Shown piece by piece: positions 54,469 to 63,962 of a stretch of DNA of 64,000 bases (positions are counted from its first letter, which is position 1; every line of letters begins with the position of its first letter). The DNA is from Legionella beliardensis. Its GTDB lineage: Bacteria; Pseudomonadota; Gammaproteobacteria; Legionellales; Legionellaceae. The translations under genes were made by a program, and so were the position numbers. A model generated the notes under the pieces. That model saw only the letters and a list, made by a program, of their open reading frames with translations, had not been told where the DNA came from and did not search any database. The DNA lies in NCBI RefSeq assembly GCF_900452395.1, contig NZ_UGNV01000001.1:328501-392500 (forward strand), read 5' to 3'.

Positions 54469-55488
54469 TCAAGCGTGATAAATCGCTACTTTTAAACCCG
54501 GATATAGACGTTCTTGGCCTTTAATAACAAGCTGCTGCCCAACCTGTAACCCAGACGTTACTTCAATGCGGGATTTATTTCTTATACCGGTAGTGATAGG
54601 AACTAATTCAATAATGTTGTTTTTAACTAGATAAACGTGAGGTTTACTGTTGCGTAGGAAAATGGCTTGTTGCGGAATGACAATGGTATCTTTCTTCTTT
54701 TGCGTGATGAACTCAACGTCAGCACTTTCTCCAATTAAGCAATTACTACACGATATAGAAACATCCGCAGGACACATGTGCGTTTCCTCATCAATCATTT
54801 TCTGTAAATGGGAAAGTTTATAAGTCGTATTAAAAACTCGAACTGCTTGGCCTTCATGAAAGGCGGATATATTTGTACAAGGTATATCAAAATCTATGAC
54901 TAAGATAGCAGGGTCATAAATTGTTACTATAGGATCACCAGCACTGACTTGTGTACCTTCTTTCTTTTTGTAAGCGCCAATAATACCCTCAAAAGGCGCA
55001 TAAAAACGTAAGGTATCTAATTCAATTTTCGCTTTAGAAAGTTCTTTTTGTGCATCTAGCCAGAGTTGCTTTTTATCTTCTACTTCTTTTGAACTAACAA
55101 TACCGCCCTTAACCAGGCTCTGCAAACGCTCAAATTGAGTTTTGGCAATATTTTCTGTACCTTGTGATAATTGTAAATTGTTCTCTATATCAGGGTTATC
55201 AATTTTAGCAATAAGCTCACCTTTGTGAACTTTCTGCCCCGTAGGAAGTAGGGCATCGAGTGTGCCATTATTTTTAGCGACTAACACTGTCACATGTTTA
55301 GGATGAATCGTACCTAGAAGATGTATGGTTTCTTCTATATCTGCTGTTTTTAAGGATTCAATTTCAACAAGCTTTGGCTTATCAGCAATGATATTGCTCG
55401 ATTTTTTAAAGAAAAGAAAGTAAAGAGCAAGCGTGAAGGCTATTAACAAGGTAATAACTATTAGCCATTTTTTTCGGTAAGATATCAT
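54469..55488 (-). CDS. RND periplasmic adaptor (membrane fusion protein)
   Basis: HlyD/AcrA-type adaptor of 339 residues. A signal-anchor helix (12-30), a lipoyl/barrel-sandwich half (VLVAKNNGTLDALLP ... KVHKGELIAKIDNPD), coiled-coil hairpin, second lipoyl half (FYAPFEGIIGAYKKKEG), and beta-barrel domain. A cysteine pair cluster (MCPADVSISCSNC) in the barrel region is unusual. Between the response regulator and the pump gene in one operon. Confidence 0.9.
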   Translation of the reverse strand: MISYRKKWLIVITLLIAFTLALYFLFFKKSSNIIADKPKLVEIESLKTADIEETIHLLGTIHPKHVTVLVAKNNGTLDALLPTGQKVHKGELIAKIDNPDIENNLQLSQGTENIAKTQFERLQSLVKGGIVSSKEVEDKKQLWLDAQKELSKAKIELDTLRFYAPFEGIIGAYKKKEGTQVSAGDPIVTIYDPAILVIDFDIPCTNISAFHEGQAVRVFNTTYKLSHLQKMIDEETHMCPADVSISCSNCLIGESADVEFITQKKKDTIVIPQQAIFLRNSKPHVYLVKNNIIELVPITTGIRNKSRIEVTSGLQVGQQLVIKGQERLYPGLKVAIYHA

Positions 55489-55492
55489 TTTT

Positions 55493-56233
55493 TTACTCTA
55501 TCTTTAAATTAGCACTGCACCCTTCTTTCATGGTAAAAACCTGTGCTGTAAATAAATAGCCGCCATTTCTGATGGTTTTTATTAATGCGGGCTTCTTGGC
55601 ATCTGTTTCAATTTTTTGCCTTAAACGGCTTACTTGTACATCAATACGACGATCGAAAGGATTTAAATCGCTGCTTTTAGTAATCTGTAATAGAAACTCA
55701 CGGCCTAAGATTTGTTGTGGTTGACGAACAAAGGCAAGCAATAAATCATATTCACCAGCACTTAATTGCAATTCTTGCTGATTACTATCAAAAATTTGCC
55801 GAGAAGCAGGATACAGCTTCCAATCATCAAATAGTAAAACATCTCTATCTTGGTCACTTTCTTTTAAAGAACGTTGAACTCTACGGCTGAGCGCACCAAT
55901 TCTAGCATGAAGTTCACGCACGAGTATTGGTTTTACTAAGAAATCATCAGCGCCTTCTTCAAGTATCTTAACGCACATTTCCTCATCTTTCTTATCATTA
56001 AGGACAATTAGAGGAACCGCGCGTTGATAAAAAACATTAATGGTTGAGAGTTTTAGCTGAGATAGCATCGTGCTATGAATTAAAAAGGCCGCCGGTGTTT
56101 CTGCAAGTGCATTTAATTTTGGGACTTGATTATAGTGCAAAACTTGATAATCATACTTACTAAAATACTCCTCGATTTGAACATTCTTAGGGGCATCGTC
56201 AATAATTATGATGTATTTTCGATGCGATAACAT
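55493..56233 (-). CDS. OmpR-family response regulator with degenerate receiver
   Basis: A 246-residue regulator: receiver domain (about 6-115) plus winged-helix DNA-binding domain (about 130-240, SAGEYDLLLAFVRQPQQIL ... DVQVSRLRQKI ... RNGGYLF). The acid pocket IIDDAP and the Lys in DFLVKPI are kept. The phospho-acceptor position reads FLIHSTML, so Asp is replaced by His53. The conserved Thr/Ser also seems lost (IVLNDKK). It is thus likely phosphorylation-independent. No kinase gene is adjacent. It heads the RND operon and may control it. Confidence 0.88.
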   Translation of the reverse strand: MLSHRKYIIIIDDAPKNVQIEEYFSKYDYQVLHYNQVPKLNALAETPAAFLIHSTMLSQLKLSTINVFYQRAVPLIVLNDKKDEEMCVKILEEGADDFLVKPILVRELHARIGALSRRVQRSLKESDQDRDVLLFDDWKLYPASRQIFDSNQQELQLSAGEYDLLLAFVRQPQQILGREFLLQITKSSDLNPFDRRIDVQVSRLRQKIETDAKKPALIKTIRNGGYLFTAQVFTMKEGCSANLKIE

Positions 56234-56438
56234 TAAACTTCTCCATTAATTAAATACAAATCAGATAAAATAAATTTAAATTGTAATAGAAACACACTCA
56301 TTGAGTTAATTTTTTAATTTAAATTACCATTAAATAAGACTGGCTACAAATATTTAGTCGCTAATTATAAGTTTAATTCTGCCTAAAAAGAAAATATCCT
56401 TAGATTTTGTCATACTAATTTTTGGCTAGTAAGCTGCT

Positions 56439-56744
56439 TTAGGGGCGAGGTGTAGGTCGTAATCTATTAGCCTGTGTTTGGTTGGCTATGTCTAGTTGTT
56501 CTTCTTTTTCAGCCACTTGCGCCTTTAGATCGGGAATAGCGCCTAAGGTTTCATGCAATTGGCCATGCAAAACTGGGATATGTCCTGTACCTAATGCAGG
56601 AGCACCTAATTCGTTGTCTGAATTGTCGAGCACTCGATTTGCAGCTTTTCGACCTGCTATTTCTGTTAAGAGTTCAAAAGATAATTTTTTTTTCTTCAAC
56701 AAGGACAATAAAAATTGCTTAAAAGGTCGGTGTTTTTTGATCAT
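56439..56744 (-). CDS. small hypothetical protein
   Basis: A 101-residue basic-to-acidic protein (KKKKLSFELL at the N-terminus; QVAEKEEQLDIANQTQ near the C-terminus, then RPTPRP). AAGGGG lies 8 bases before the ATG, supporting translation. Function unknown. The overlapping plus-strand frame 56482-56751 lacks such support. Confidence 0.55.
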   Translation of the reverse strand: MIKKHRPFKQFLLSLLKKKKLSFELLTEIAGRKAANRVLDNSDNELGAPALGTGHIPVLHGQLHETLGAIPDLKAQVAEKEEQLDIANQTQANRLRPTPRP

Positions 56745-56969
56745 TAAATAATCCCCTTGATCTTATTTTGATTATAACTAAGTTTTTACTGTATTTAAAG
56801 TAGATTACCCGACTATAATTTATATACACTTAATATTAAGTATCCCATATAAATTATCTTAGCAAAGAGTAATTGGCTGTAGAACTCTTCTATGCATATT
56901 CATTTGATATAGCTTTTAAAGTACACCGCAAGTCCGACTTCCAAATATTAAATGCTTGGAGGATGAAGG

Positions 56970-58418
56970 ATGAAAAATGATAAACAGGCATTGTTTCCTT
57001 GGCTAATTGATGAAATTTATCAAGCTAAAGCATTTATTAAATATGATATTAAGCAAACGGAGATCCGCTTCCACAGAGAAATAATGACAAGCTGGCAAGC
57101 CAGTTCATCTCAGAAACAAACGGCAGTAGAATTCTGTACTGCGTTAATTAGACTATATAGTGAATTATTAATTGTCCTTACTTCAGGTGAGCCTGCAACC
57201 CCTGAGCTACATTGTTTACATGAAAATGATTTAACCCGTTGTTACTTAAAGATTCAGCACTTAAAATTAAAAGCAGCTGGCATGTTATTGTTGGAAGAAG
57301 AAGTAATTCTCGCTAAGGAATTATTATTTTTTTATAAAAATTTAAACGCTCTATTATTAAATGAATCGGCTCAAACTGAAATTGTAGATTGCCAGACTAA
57401 AAATAAATTTTTAAAAAAAATGGTTCAAGCAGCAACTCCGGAAGAATGGTTATTAGCATTAGTTCATTTTGCCAATGAAATTGGTAAGGACTCCACTAGT
57501 TACCAAATTCAACTTAACTATCTAAACAATAACGAGTTACAAACGCTTAATAAGATGCTGATGTATCCTGATTTTATTGCTTTAAATAATAGTATTTTCT
57601 TTTTTAAAATGAACCCTAATTATTTATATTCAGAGACTATTCATCTTGAAAAGTTAATTTCGGTGAAAACTAGGCTAAAGCTTTTGTACAATTTTATTGA
57701 ATTATTACAACGCTTTTCTAGCCAATTACTCAGGCAGCGAGGACTGCAAGCGGAACATGATTATTTATTCCATGGCGAAGAAATTCCTCCAGGAATTAAC
57801 ATAGAAGTAAACAGCGGCTATCAACCCTTAATTATTAAGGCACTGAAGGAATGGCGATTACATTATCTGCATCTTCCTAATGAGTCTACTCGTGTATCAG
57901 GCTACTTAGGCGAGTTATTTCGGGCTTATAAATTCTGGTTTAATCCAGTTAGTCTTATCGATTCTGTCATGAATTTTTATACGCAAGTTATGCATCATGA
58001 AGGTGATGATGAGCCATTTTTAACGCAATTAAGCTTGCTTTATCAACAATTAACCACTACAGAGTGCCTAGATTTATATGGTTATTTTTCTAATAAAGAT
58101 ACCAATTACCTAATGCGTACCTTGTTAGCAAGTTATCAAGGTTTTAATCTGCTATCTACGTCGACTTTATCAGATCTTGAGGCCCGGGCCGTTTATAAAG
58201 TTTATACCACGTTAAATCTGGTAATGAATGCTTTACGTGAGGAGCTTAAAAATAGGCATGTTGTTACGGCTGCTTATGATCATCGTCTTGAAGATAAAAT
58301 TTTAAAACCCGGCCGCCGTAATTTACAAGCATTACAACGTATTCTTGACATTTACTGCGAGCGGCCATTGCAGGAAAATAAGGCCCTTGAACAGCTTTTT
58401 TCTCTGTTAGAAGATTAA
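56970..58418 (+). CDS. large helical hypothetical protein
   Basis: Unrecognised 482-residue protein, mostly helical, without signal peptide or membrane segments. It has no clear motif; repeated LLxFxxxLNxL-like stretches are visible. RBS GGAGGATGAAGG precedes the ATG. Alone on the plus strand between minus-strand genes. Could be an effector, but there is no specific evidence. Confidence 0.6.
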   Translation: MKNDKQALFPWLIDEIYQAKAFIKYDIKQTEIRFHREIMTSWQASSSQKQTAVEFCTALIRLYSELLIVLTSGEPATPELHCLHENDLTRCYLKIQHLKLKAAGMLLLEEEVILAKELLFFYKNLNALLLNESAQTEIVDCQTKNKFLKKMVQAATPEEWLLALVHFANEIGKDSTSYQIQLNYLNNNELQTLNKMLMYPDFIALNNSIFFFKMNPNYLYSETIHLEKLISVKTRLKLLYNFIELLQRFSSQLLRQRGLQAEHDYLFHGEEIPPGINIEVNSGYQPLIIKALKEWRLHYLHLPNESTRVSGYLGELFRAYKFWFNPVSLIDSVMNFYTQVMHHEGDDEPFLTQLSLLYQQLTTTECLDLYGYFSNKDTNYLMRTLLASYQGFNLLSTSTLSDLEARAVYKVYTTLNLVMNALREELKNRHVVTAAYDHRLEDKILKPGRRNLQALQRILDIYCERPLQENKALEQLFSLLED

Positions 58419-58447
58419 AACATGACTGCTAAAAATAGCCGAAATAG

Positions 58448-60475
58448 CTAAGGTTTTCCTGGCGACGCTTTTAGCACGTAAGGATAATGACTTAAATCTT
58501 CTGTATAAAACTGCTGTAATTCTTTAAGCATTGGTAAAACAGGCGTTGATTTAGCAAAGGGACTATTTAGATTATCAGTCCAATAACCATTATCTAGCTG
58601 TAAAATGACCGTGATATAGCGGCCATCATCAGGGTATAGGGCTAAGAGCCAATTATCTTTAATTAAGCCATAAAGTTTCATGCTATTTATCGTAGCAAAT
58701 TTATCTTGACGAATTTCTAGATGGGTGTTTGAGGGGTTAATCTGAAATAGTTCTTTTGCATACTGAATTACTTTAGCTGGCGTTGGCGCTAAGTTAGGTA
58801 ACATCCCACTTTCAAGCATAATTCCTCGGTTTGGAGGAGGTAATTGATTACCTAGAATCGAATTTAATAAGGAAATACCGTCTGGTTTTAATCTTAAATT
58901 AAAATTAAAAAAAGCAGCAATTGTTGGGGCAATATCAATTAAGGCAATGCGAGTAGTGATAGTCTTAGGTTGTGTTATTAATTTGCCATGCTCAAAGATT
59001 TTAAATCCAAGTACGCATTGATTTTGAGCAGGACTTAATAAATCTGAGCCATGGCCTGCGCTTCTTTGTAATTTGGTATCGGTTTTTTTCTTTAAGTAAT
59101 TAATAAATTGGTTATAACCTTGGCTTTGGTATAGCCGTGGATCGGTATGGCGCGAGCCTTTTTTATATAAGACTTCGCCATGATCACTTAACACGATAAC
59201 GAAACTATTAGTTAATGCGCCATGTTGAGTAAGAAATTTTAGTATCGTACCTACCTGCTGATCAACTTGCTGAATAGCTTGGTTATACAAAATTTCACGA
59301 TTATTTAGCTCAAACACATCATCAACTTGCACTGGTGATGAAGTTGCCCAAGCATAAGGCCAATGAGGTAGGGTAAAGTGCACCGCGAAAAAAAGAGGGC
59401 GTTTATTATCTGCTTTAGCTAAGGCATTTTGCAATTCTAAATCAAATGTGCTCGTGTAATAAGAAAAGTGGCCCGCCCGGTTAGCGTAATTATATGGGAA
59501 TAACCATTTAGTTAGGCGCAAATTAATTAGTAAATTACTAAGCGGTGTGTCATAAAGCGAACCCATTAAAATTTCATTAACCCCAATACGAGGGCCAATG
59601 ATCTCATTAAAGCCAAATTCCTGACCTAAATTATTAAAACGTCGATCATCGCTAGCAAATACGGTGTAGTAACCCTTTTGCCTTAGCATCCAAGCAAGGC
59701 TGTCCATATAATTGACGCTAGCAAGGGGGTATAAATTTTCTCTTGCCTGATGATGAAGAGGATAAAGACCAGTTAAAATAGTAATCCACGCAGGATAGGT
59801 GCGAGCCAGTGGACTAATCACTTCAGTAAAGTGAACGCTTTCTTGCAAATATTTATATAAGTTTGGTGTAAATGCACTATTTACCTGATCAGGACTGAAT
59901 GAATCAACACCAATAATAATAAGATTTGGCTGATTATTCGTTAAATTAGTGGCAGTTGGTTTTAATTGTAAAAATAAAACCAACGAGATAGCTAAGGCTA
60001 ATGGGATGGTCCACCATGGTTTTTTATACAAAAACTGGCTTAAGGTAATTAGAGTAAGAAGCAGTAGGATAGCTAAGCTAATGATCATTAACCCATTAAT
60101 AAAAATACTAGGCGCTTCAGGTAAGAAAATACCGCTAAATTTACTTAAAGGAAAAAAATAACAATTTAAGGTAACTAAGGCGGTAAGTGATAGACTATAA
60201 ATAATGACTTGCCAACGTTCAATAACTGTTTTGTTGGTAGCAAAACGTGCAACTCCCCATAATAAGCCAGTTTGAAGCCAGGATAAGATGCCATAAAGAA
60301 TTAACTGGATAAATAATGCTGCTAAGAGTTCCAGATAAACTCTAATTGGGTACGCCATAGCTTGAATAAAGCTATGCCCTTGTCCAAAAATAAAGAGAAA
60401 CTGTAAAAAGACAAAAACTAAATTATAGATGAAAAATTCACCTAAATGCTGCTTAAATTGAAATGCCTTTTTCAC
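58448..60475 (-). CDS. membrane-anchored sulfatase/alkaline-phosphatase-superfamily protein
   Basis: A 675-residue protein. The N-terminal five or so hydrophobic helices (about 10-170) are followed by a periplasmic hydrolase domain: IIGVDSFSPDQ (metal Asp), RTYPAWITILTGLYP (Thr/Ser nucleophile region), FVIVLSDHGEVL and AGHGSDLL (metal ligands). The layout matches LtaS/EptA/OpgB-type phosphotransferases or lipid-linked sulfatases; the Cys-x-Pro-x-Arg sulfatase signature is absent. It starts 23 bases inside the end of the DUF547 gene. Confidence 0.82.
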   Translation of the reverse strand: MKKAFQFKQHLGEFFIYNLVFVFLQFLFIFGQGHSFIQAMAYPIRVYLELLAALFIQLILYGILSWLQTGLLWGVARFATNKTVIERWQVIIYSLSLTALVTLNCYFFPLSKFSGIFLPEAPSIFINGLMIISLAILLLLTLITLSQFLYKKPWWTIPLALAISLVLFLQLKPTATNLTNNQPNLIIIGVDSFSPDQVNSAFTPNLYKYLQESVHFTEVISPLARTYPAWITILTGLYPLHHQARENLYPLASVNYMDSLAWMLRQKGYYTVFASDDRRFNNLGQEFGFNEIIGPRIGVNEILMGSLYDTPLSNLLINLRLTKWLFPYNYANRAGHFSYYTSTFDLELQNALAKADNKRPLFFAVHFTLPHWPYAWATSSPVQVDDVFELNNREILYNQAIQQVDQQVGTILKFLTQHGALTNSFVIVLSDHGEVLYKKGSRHTDPRLYQSQGYNQFINYLKKKTDTKLQRSAGHGSDLLSPAQNQCVLGFKIFEHGKLITQPKTITTRIALIDIAPTIAAFFNFNLRLKPDGISLLNSILGNQLPPPNRGIMLESGMLPNLAPTPAKVIQYAKELFQINPSNTHLEIRQDKFATINSMKLYGLIKDNWLLALYPDDGRYITVILQLDNGYWTDNLNSPFAKSTPVLPMLKELQQFYTEDLSHYPYVLKASPGKP

Positions 60476-61316
60476 GGCTGCGGGCTACAATGGTTGAGTT
60501 TAGGTGCCAATTATAAATATAACTATCAACACTATTAACGTGATTTAATTGACTCGTTAAAGGCTCTTTAGCAAACTGCTGTAAGTGCTTAATTATATTT
60601 TGTTTGGTACCGCCGAAGTCTTCAGCATACCATTCATAAAGTTTAGAGACAATCAATGCACCTTCAATAACTTGCACACCTCTTAATGAATTAATATATT
60701 TAAATGCGGCATGATTAAGTTGTTTATCAATTGTACTGCCTTGATAGGCCTGTTTACTTAAGTTGGCTGCGCCAATTGAGCCATTGTTTAATGCATATAG
60801 GGTTCGAGGATCGTTCCATATAGGCCGTATAATTCGATTTTGAATGTCATCCAGTGATAATGCCATATTATTAATAGTAATTAATTTAGCTCCCCAAGGC
60901 CCTACACTAAATAAGCCCGGAGAAATGTTAATTTCTTCAATACTGCCAATGGGGTAATAATTTACGATAGTTTGTATGGTTAGTGCGTTGTATAAATTTA
61001 TCCAATAAGCTAATTGCTCTTGGCGATTATAATTACTGATATTTATGTGGCTCATAGAGCCAATATATCGTTTAAGTAAGTTTAAATCATCTTCGGTTAA
61101 GCGTGGGTAATCAACTAAATTAATACCTTCTTCATTTGTAATGACTCGTTTATTAAGAAAGTCTTGCCAATCTTGATGAGAGATAGTTTTAGTTGATAAA
61201 GGGTTATAAACTTGCCAGATTCCCCATAAATTTTTGGTAGACGAAGCAATAGCGATATTTGATATTAACAATAAAGCGACTAAGAAAGTAAAGTGATATC
61301 GGTAAAATCTACTCAT
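60453..61316 (-). CDS. DUF547 exported protein
   Basis: A 287-residue protein. Signal peptide to AIASS, then DUF547: EQLAYWINLYNALTIQTIV, FSVGPWGAKLITINN, ALNNGSIGAANLSKQAY (family NCGSxSCP-like region with the cysteines lost) and YEWYAEDFGG. Function unknown. It overlaps the sulfatase-like gene by 23 bases and recR by 8, so three genes are coupled. Confidence 0.82.
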   Translation of the reverse strand: MSRFYRYHFTFLVALLLISNIAIASSTKNLWGIWQVYNPLSTKTISHQDWQDFLNKRVITNEEGINLVDYPRLTEDDLNLLKRYIGSMSHINISNYNRQEQLAYWINLYNALTIQTIVNYYPIGSIEEINISPGLFSVGPWGAKLITINNMALSLDDIQNRIIRPIWNDPRTLYALNNGSIGAANLSKQAYQGSTIDKQLNHAAFKYINSLRGVQVIEGALIVSKLYEWYAEDFGGTKQNIIKHLQQFAKEPLTSQLNHVNSVDSYIYNWHLNSTIVARSREKGISI

Positions 61317-61902
61317 TAATCTCGGCTCGATTACGAAGAGCGCTACTAATAGTTATTCCATCTAAAAACTCTAGTTCGCCTCCAGAAGGAATTCCATGCG
61401 CTAGTTGACTAATTTTTATAGAATGAGGGCTGAGCAGCTCACGAATGAAGTGAGTTGTTGTTTGTCCTTCAATAGAGGGGCTTAAAGCCAAAATGACTTC
61501 GGTAATACCCTCAGCAAGAATTAAGCGCTGTAAGCGAGGTAAACCGATTTCATCAGGGCCAATACCATCTAGAGGAGATATTTTGCCCATGAGTACAAAA
61601 TAGCTGCCTCTATAAGCATTGCTTTGCTCAATTGCCACAACATCGGCGGGATTTTCAACGATACAAAGTATTGAAAAATCACGCGCTGTATCTTGACACA
61701 GAGCACACAGATCATGCTCTGTATAATTATTACAGCGTTGACAATGCTTGATCGCTTCCATGGCGTGCTGTAGACAAGTAGCTAGATGTAGCCCTCGTTG
61801 ACGTTGGCGTTGCAACAAATGATAAGCCATTCGTTGCGCTGAACGAGGCCCTATACCGGGTAAGCAACGCAATGCAGTAATGAGCTGATTTAAAGCATCC
61901 AT
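61309..61902 (-). CDS. recR: recombination mediator RecR
   Basis: Loads RecA onto gaps with RecF/RecO. 197 residues: helix-hairpin-helix CLPGIGPRSAQRMAYHLL, zinc finger CQRCNNYTEHDLCALC, Toprim region LCIVENPADVVAIEQ and YFVLMGKISPLDGIG. It follows ybaB by 8 bases in the conserved dnaX-ybaB-recR order. Confidence 0.97.
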   Translation of the reverse strand: MDALNQLITALRCLPGIGPRSAQRMAYHLLQRQRQRGLHLATCLQHAMEAIKHCQRCNNYTEHDLCALCQDTARDFSILCIVENPADVVAIEQSNAYRGSYFVLMGKISPLDGIGPDEIGLPRLQRLILAEGITEVILALSPSIEGQTTTHFIRELLSPHSIKISQLAHGIPSGGELEFLDGITISSALRNRAEINE

Positions 61903-61910
61903 TCCAACAA

Positions 61911-62249
61911 TTATTCCTTGTCCTGATCTTGTATGAAATCAGTAGGAATATTTAAGCCGGCTGTTAGCTTTTTAATTTCATCTTGTGATAATTTTTCGAT
62001 TTTACGGACAGCATCATTAACAGCAGCTGCAACTAAATCTTCAATCATTTCGGCGTCTTCTTCTAACAATGAAGGGCTGATACGAACTTTTAAAACATCA
62101 TGTCGGCCATTCATTTCAACAGCAACCATTCCGCTACCGGCTTCGCCACGTACGGTCAATTCACTAAGCTGCTTTTGAGCTTCTTGCATGCGTTGCTGCA
62201 TCTTTTGCGCTTCTTTCATTAGATTTGCTAAATTTTGATTCATGTCCAT
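61911..62249 (-). CDS. ybaB: YbaB/EbfC nucleoid-associated protein
   Basis: DNA-binding dimer of 112 residues: [20 protein letters not shown] helix, then [17 protein letters not shown] and [22 protein letters not shown] is 8 bases before the first ATG. Between dnaX and recR. Confidence 0.95.
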   Translation of the reverse strand: MDMNQNLANLMKEAQKMQQRMQEAQKQLSELTVRGEAGSGMVAVEMNGRHDVLKVRISPSLLEEDAEMIEDLVAAAVNDAVRKIEKLSQDEIKKLTAGLNIPTDFIQDQDKE

Positions 62250-62294
62250 CTAAAAAACCTCATAGTTACGGTAGTTAATTAATTATAATTGATC

Positions 62295-63947
62295 TTAGCG
62301 TGGTTCAATAGAATTTTTGACCAATTCTGCTGAAAATTCTTGCTTTAAGTCCTGCAAAAAGGGATCTTGTTGTAAAATTAGCTCTGCTTCTTGTAAATTT
62401 TGTGCGTAAGCTGCACTTTTTTGTTGCGCTGGTGATGCCTGAACTTCACTAAAATCGAAGTGAAGTTTCACTTTCTGCTGATAATAATTAGTTAATGCTT
62501 GCTCAATACGCTCAATAATACCAGGTGTAAACAGAGAACGATGACCCTTATCAACACGTAATTTAACCTCTCCCCCGGATTTACCAATCATTTCTGCGTT
62601 TTCAGCCGCTGTTTGTGCTAAACCAGTTAATTTAATTTGCCTAAGTATTTTATCCCAATCGTCTATTACGGTTGGCAAGACGTTTTCTTTAGTAGGCTCT
62701 GCTGGTTTAGAGAGTGTTGGTGGGTTATCAGAAAGGTTTTGTTTAATCTCTTTTACTACTGGCACCTGTATAGCTTCAGGCGGATTATTAGTAACTGGTG
62801 ATACCACTGTGTTTGGTGAGTTATCTTTTTTAAATTCATAAGCAAGTGCTGGTGTAGTTGCTGGATCACCTGGCCTAAATGTATGCATCCGTAGCATAGT
62901 CATTTCAAAGCCAATAGCTAACGTAGGCGCTAGATGAATTTCTTCAGTACTCTTAAGGCCAATTTGATAAAATAATTGAATATCTTCAGGCTTAAATTGC
63001 TTGGCTAATGCTTTAAGTTCAGGTGAATAAGTACATAAGGGACTTTCAACTGGCAAATGTTGGATAATTGTAAGTTCATGTAAATAAGCAAGAAGCTCAT
63101 CTAATACAAAACTAAATTGCCCGCCTTCCTGACCAATTTGTCTGCTTAATTGAATTAGTTGCGGAGCATCTAAGTTAGACAGAGCATATAAAATTTGTAG
63201 AGCATAGTCTTGCTGCGTATAACCTAAAATGGCTTTAACTTCCGCTGCCGTTAAGTTGGATGTAGCGCTGGCTAAGGCCTGATCAAGCAAGCTTAAAGCG
63301 TCACGCATACTACCTTGAGCAGCTTTTGCCAGAAGCTGAAGTGCTTCCTCTTCAAAGGAATAATTTTCAGCCTCAAGAATCGTTTTGAGTTGCAACGCTA
63401 TGGTTTCAAGCGATAAATGCTTAAGGTTAAACTGGAGGCAGCGTGATAAGACAGTAATCGGTAGTTTTTGCGGATCAGTTGTTGCTAATAGAAATTTAAC
63501 ATGGTCAGGCGGCTCTTCTAATGTTTTAAGTAATGCGTTAAAACTATGCTGCGATAACATGTGAACTTCATCAATGAGATAAATTTTATATCGACCAGCA
63601 GTAGGTGCATACTGAACATTTTCTAAAAGCTCACGCGTATCCTCTACACGAGTTTTGGAGGCAGCATCGATTTCTATTAAATCGATAAAGCGTCCTTGTT
63701 CAACAGCAATACAGGATTCACATTGCAAGCAAGGATTAGCACTTATCCCTTGCTCACAATTAAGTGCTTTTGCCATAAGGCGGGCGATACTCGTTTTACC
63801 AACACCGCGAGTGCCTGTGAAAAGATAAGCATGATGTAAGCGTTGTTGATTGAGAGAATTAATTAACGCTTTGTTAATATGCTCTTGGCCAACCAGTTGC
63901 AAAAAAGTACGCGGTCGCCATTTACGTGCTAGCGCAAGATAGCTCAT
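62295..63947 (-). CDS. dnaX: DNA polymerase III subunits gamma/tau
   Basis: Clamp-loader ATPase of 550 residues. AAA+ Walker A GTRGVGKTSIAR, zinc module CLQCESC, Walker B YLIDEVHML, sensor LLATTDPQKLP, arginine finger LSRCLQF. Residues 1-360 form the gamma part; the rest, including a C-terminal domain near 430-550, is the tau part. F372-K373-K374 is encoded by TTTAAAAAAG: a -1 slip there would give Arg then TAA, analogous to the gamma product of E. coli. Only 15 bases separate it from the SRP RNA gene. Confidence 0.95.
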   Translation of the reverse strand: MSYLALARKWRPRTFLQLVGQEHINKALINSLNQQRLHHAYLFTGTRGVGKTSIARLMAKALNCEQGISANPCLQCESCIAVEQGRFIDLIEIDAASKTRVEDTRELLENVQYAPTAGRYKIYLIDEVHMLSQHSFNALLKTLEEPPDHVKFLLATTDPQKLPITVLSRCLQFNLKHLSLETIALQLKTILEAENYSFEEEALQLLAKAAQGSMRDALSLLDQALASATSNLTAAEVKAILGYTQQDYALQILYALSNLDAPQLIQLSRQIGQEGGQFSFVLDELLAYLHELTIIQHLPVESPLCTYSPELKALAKQFKPEDIQLFYQIGLKSTEEIHLAPTLAIGFEMTMLRMHTFRPGDPATTPALAYEFKKDNSPNTVVSPVTNNPPEAIQVPVVKEIKQNLSDNPPTLSKPAEPTKENVLPTVIDDWDKILRQIKLTGLAQTAAENAEMIGKSGGEVKLRVDKGHRSLFTPGIIERIEQALTNYYQQKVKLHFDFSEVQASPAQQKSAAYAQNLQEAELILQQDPFLQDLKQEFSAELVKNSIEPR

Positions 63948-63962
63948 AGGGCTTCACAATTT

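Noticed and set aside
56482..56751. 89-codon plus-strand frame opposite the small gene at 56439
   Set aside because: Only the minus-strand frame has a good RBS; composition of the plus frame (Cys/Ser-rich) looks antisense-derived.
56838..56848. PmrA-type TTAATATT half-site before the gene at 56970
   Set aside because: Only one half-site is present; the required direct repeat is missing.
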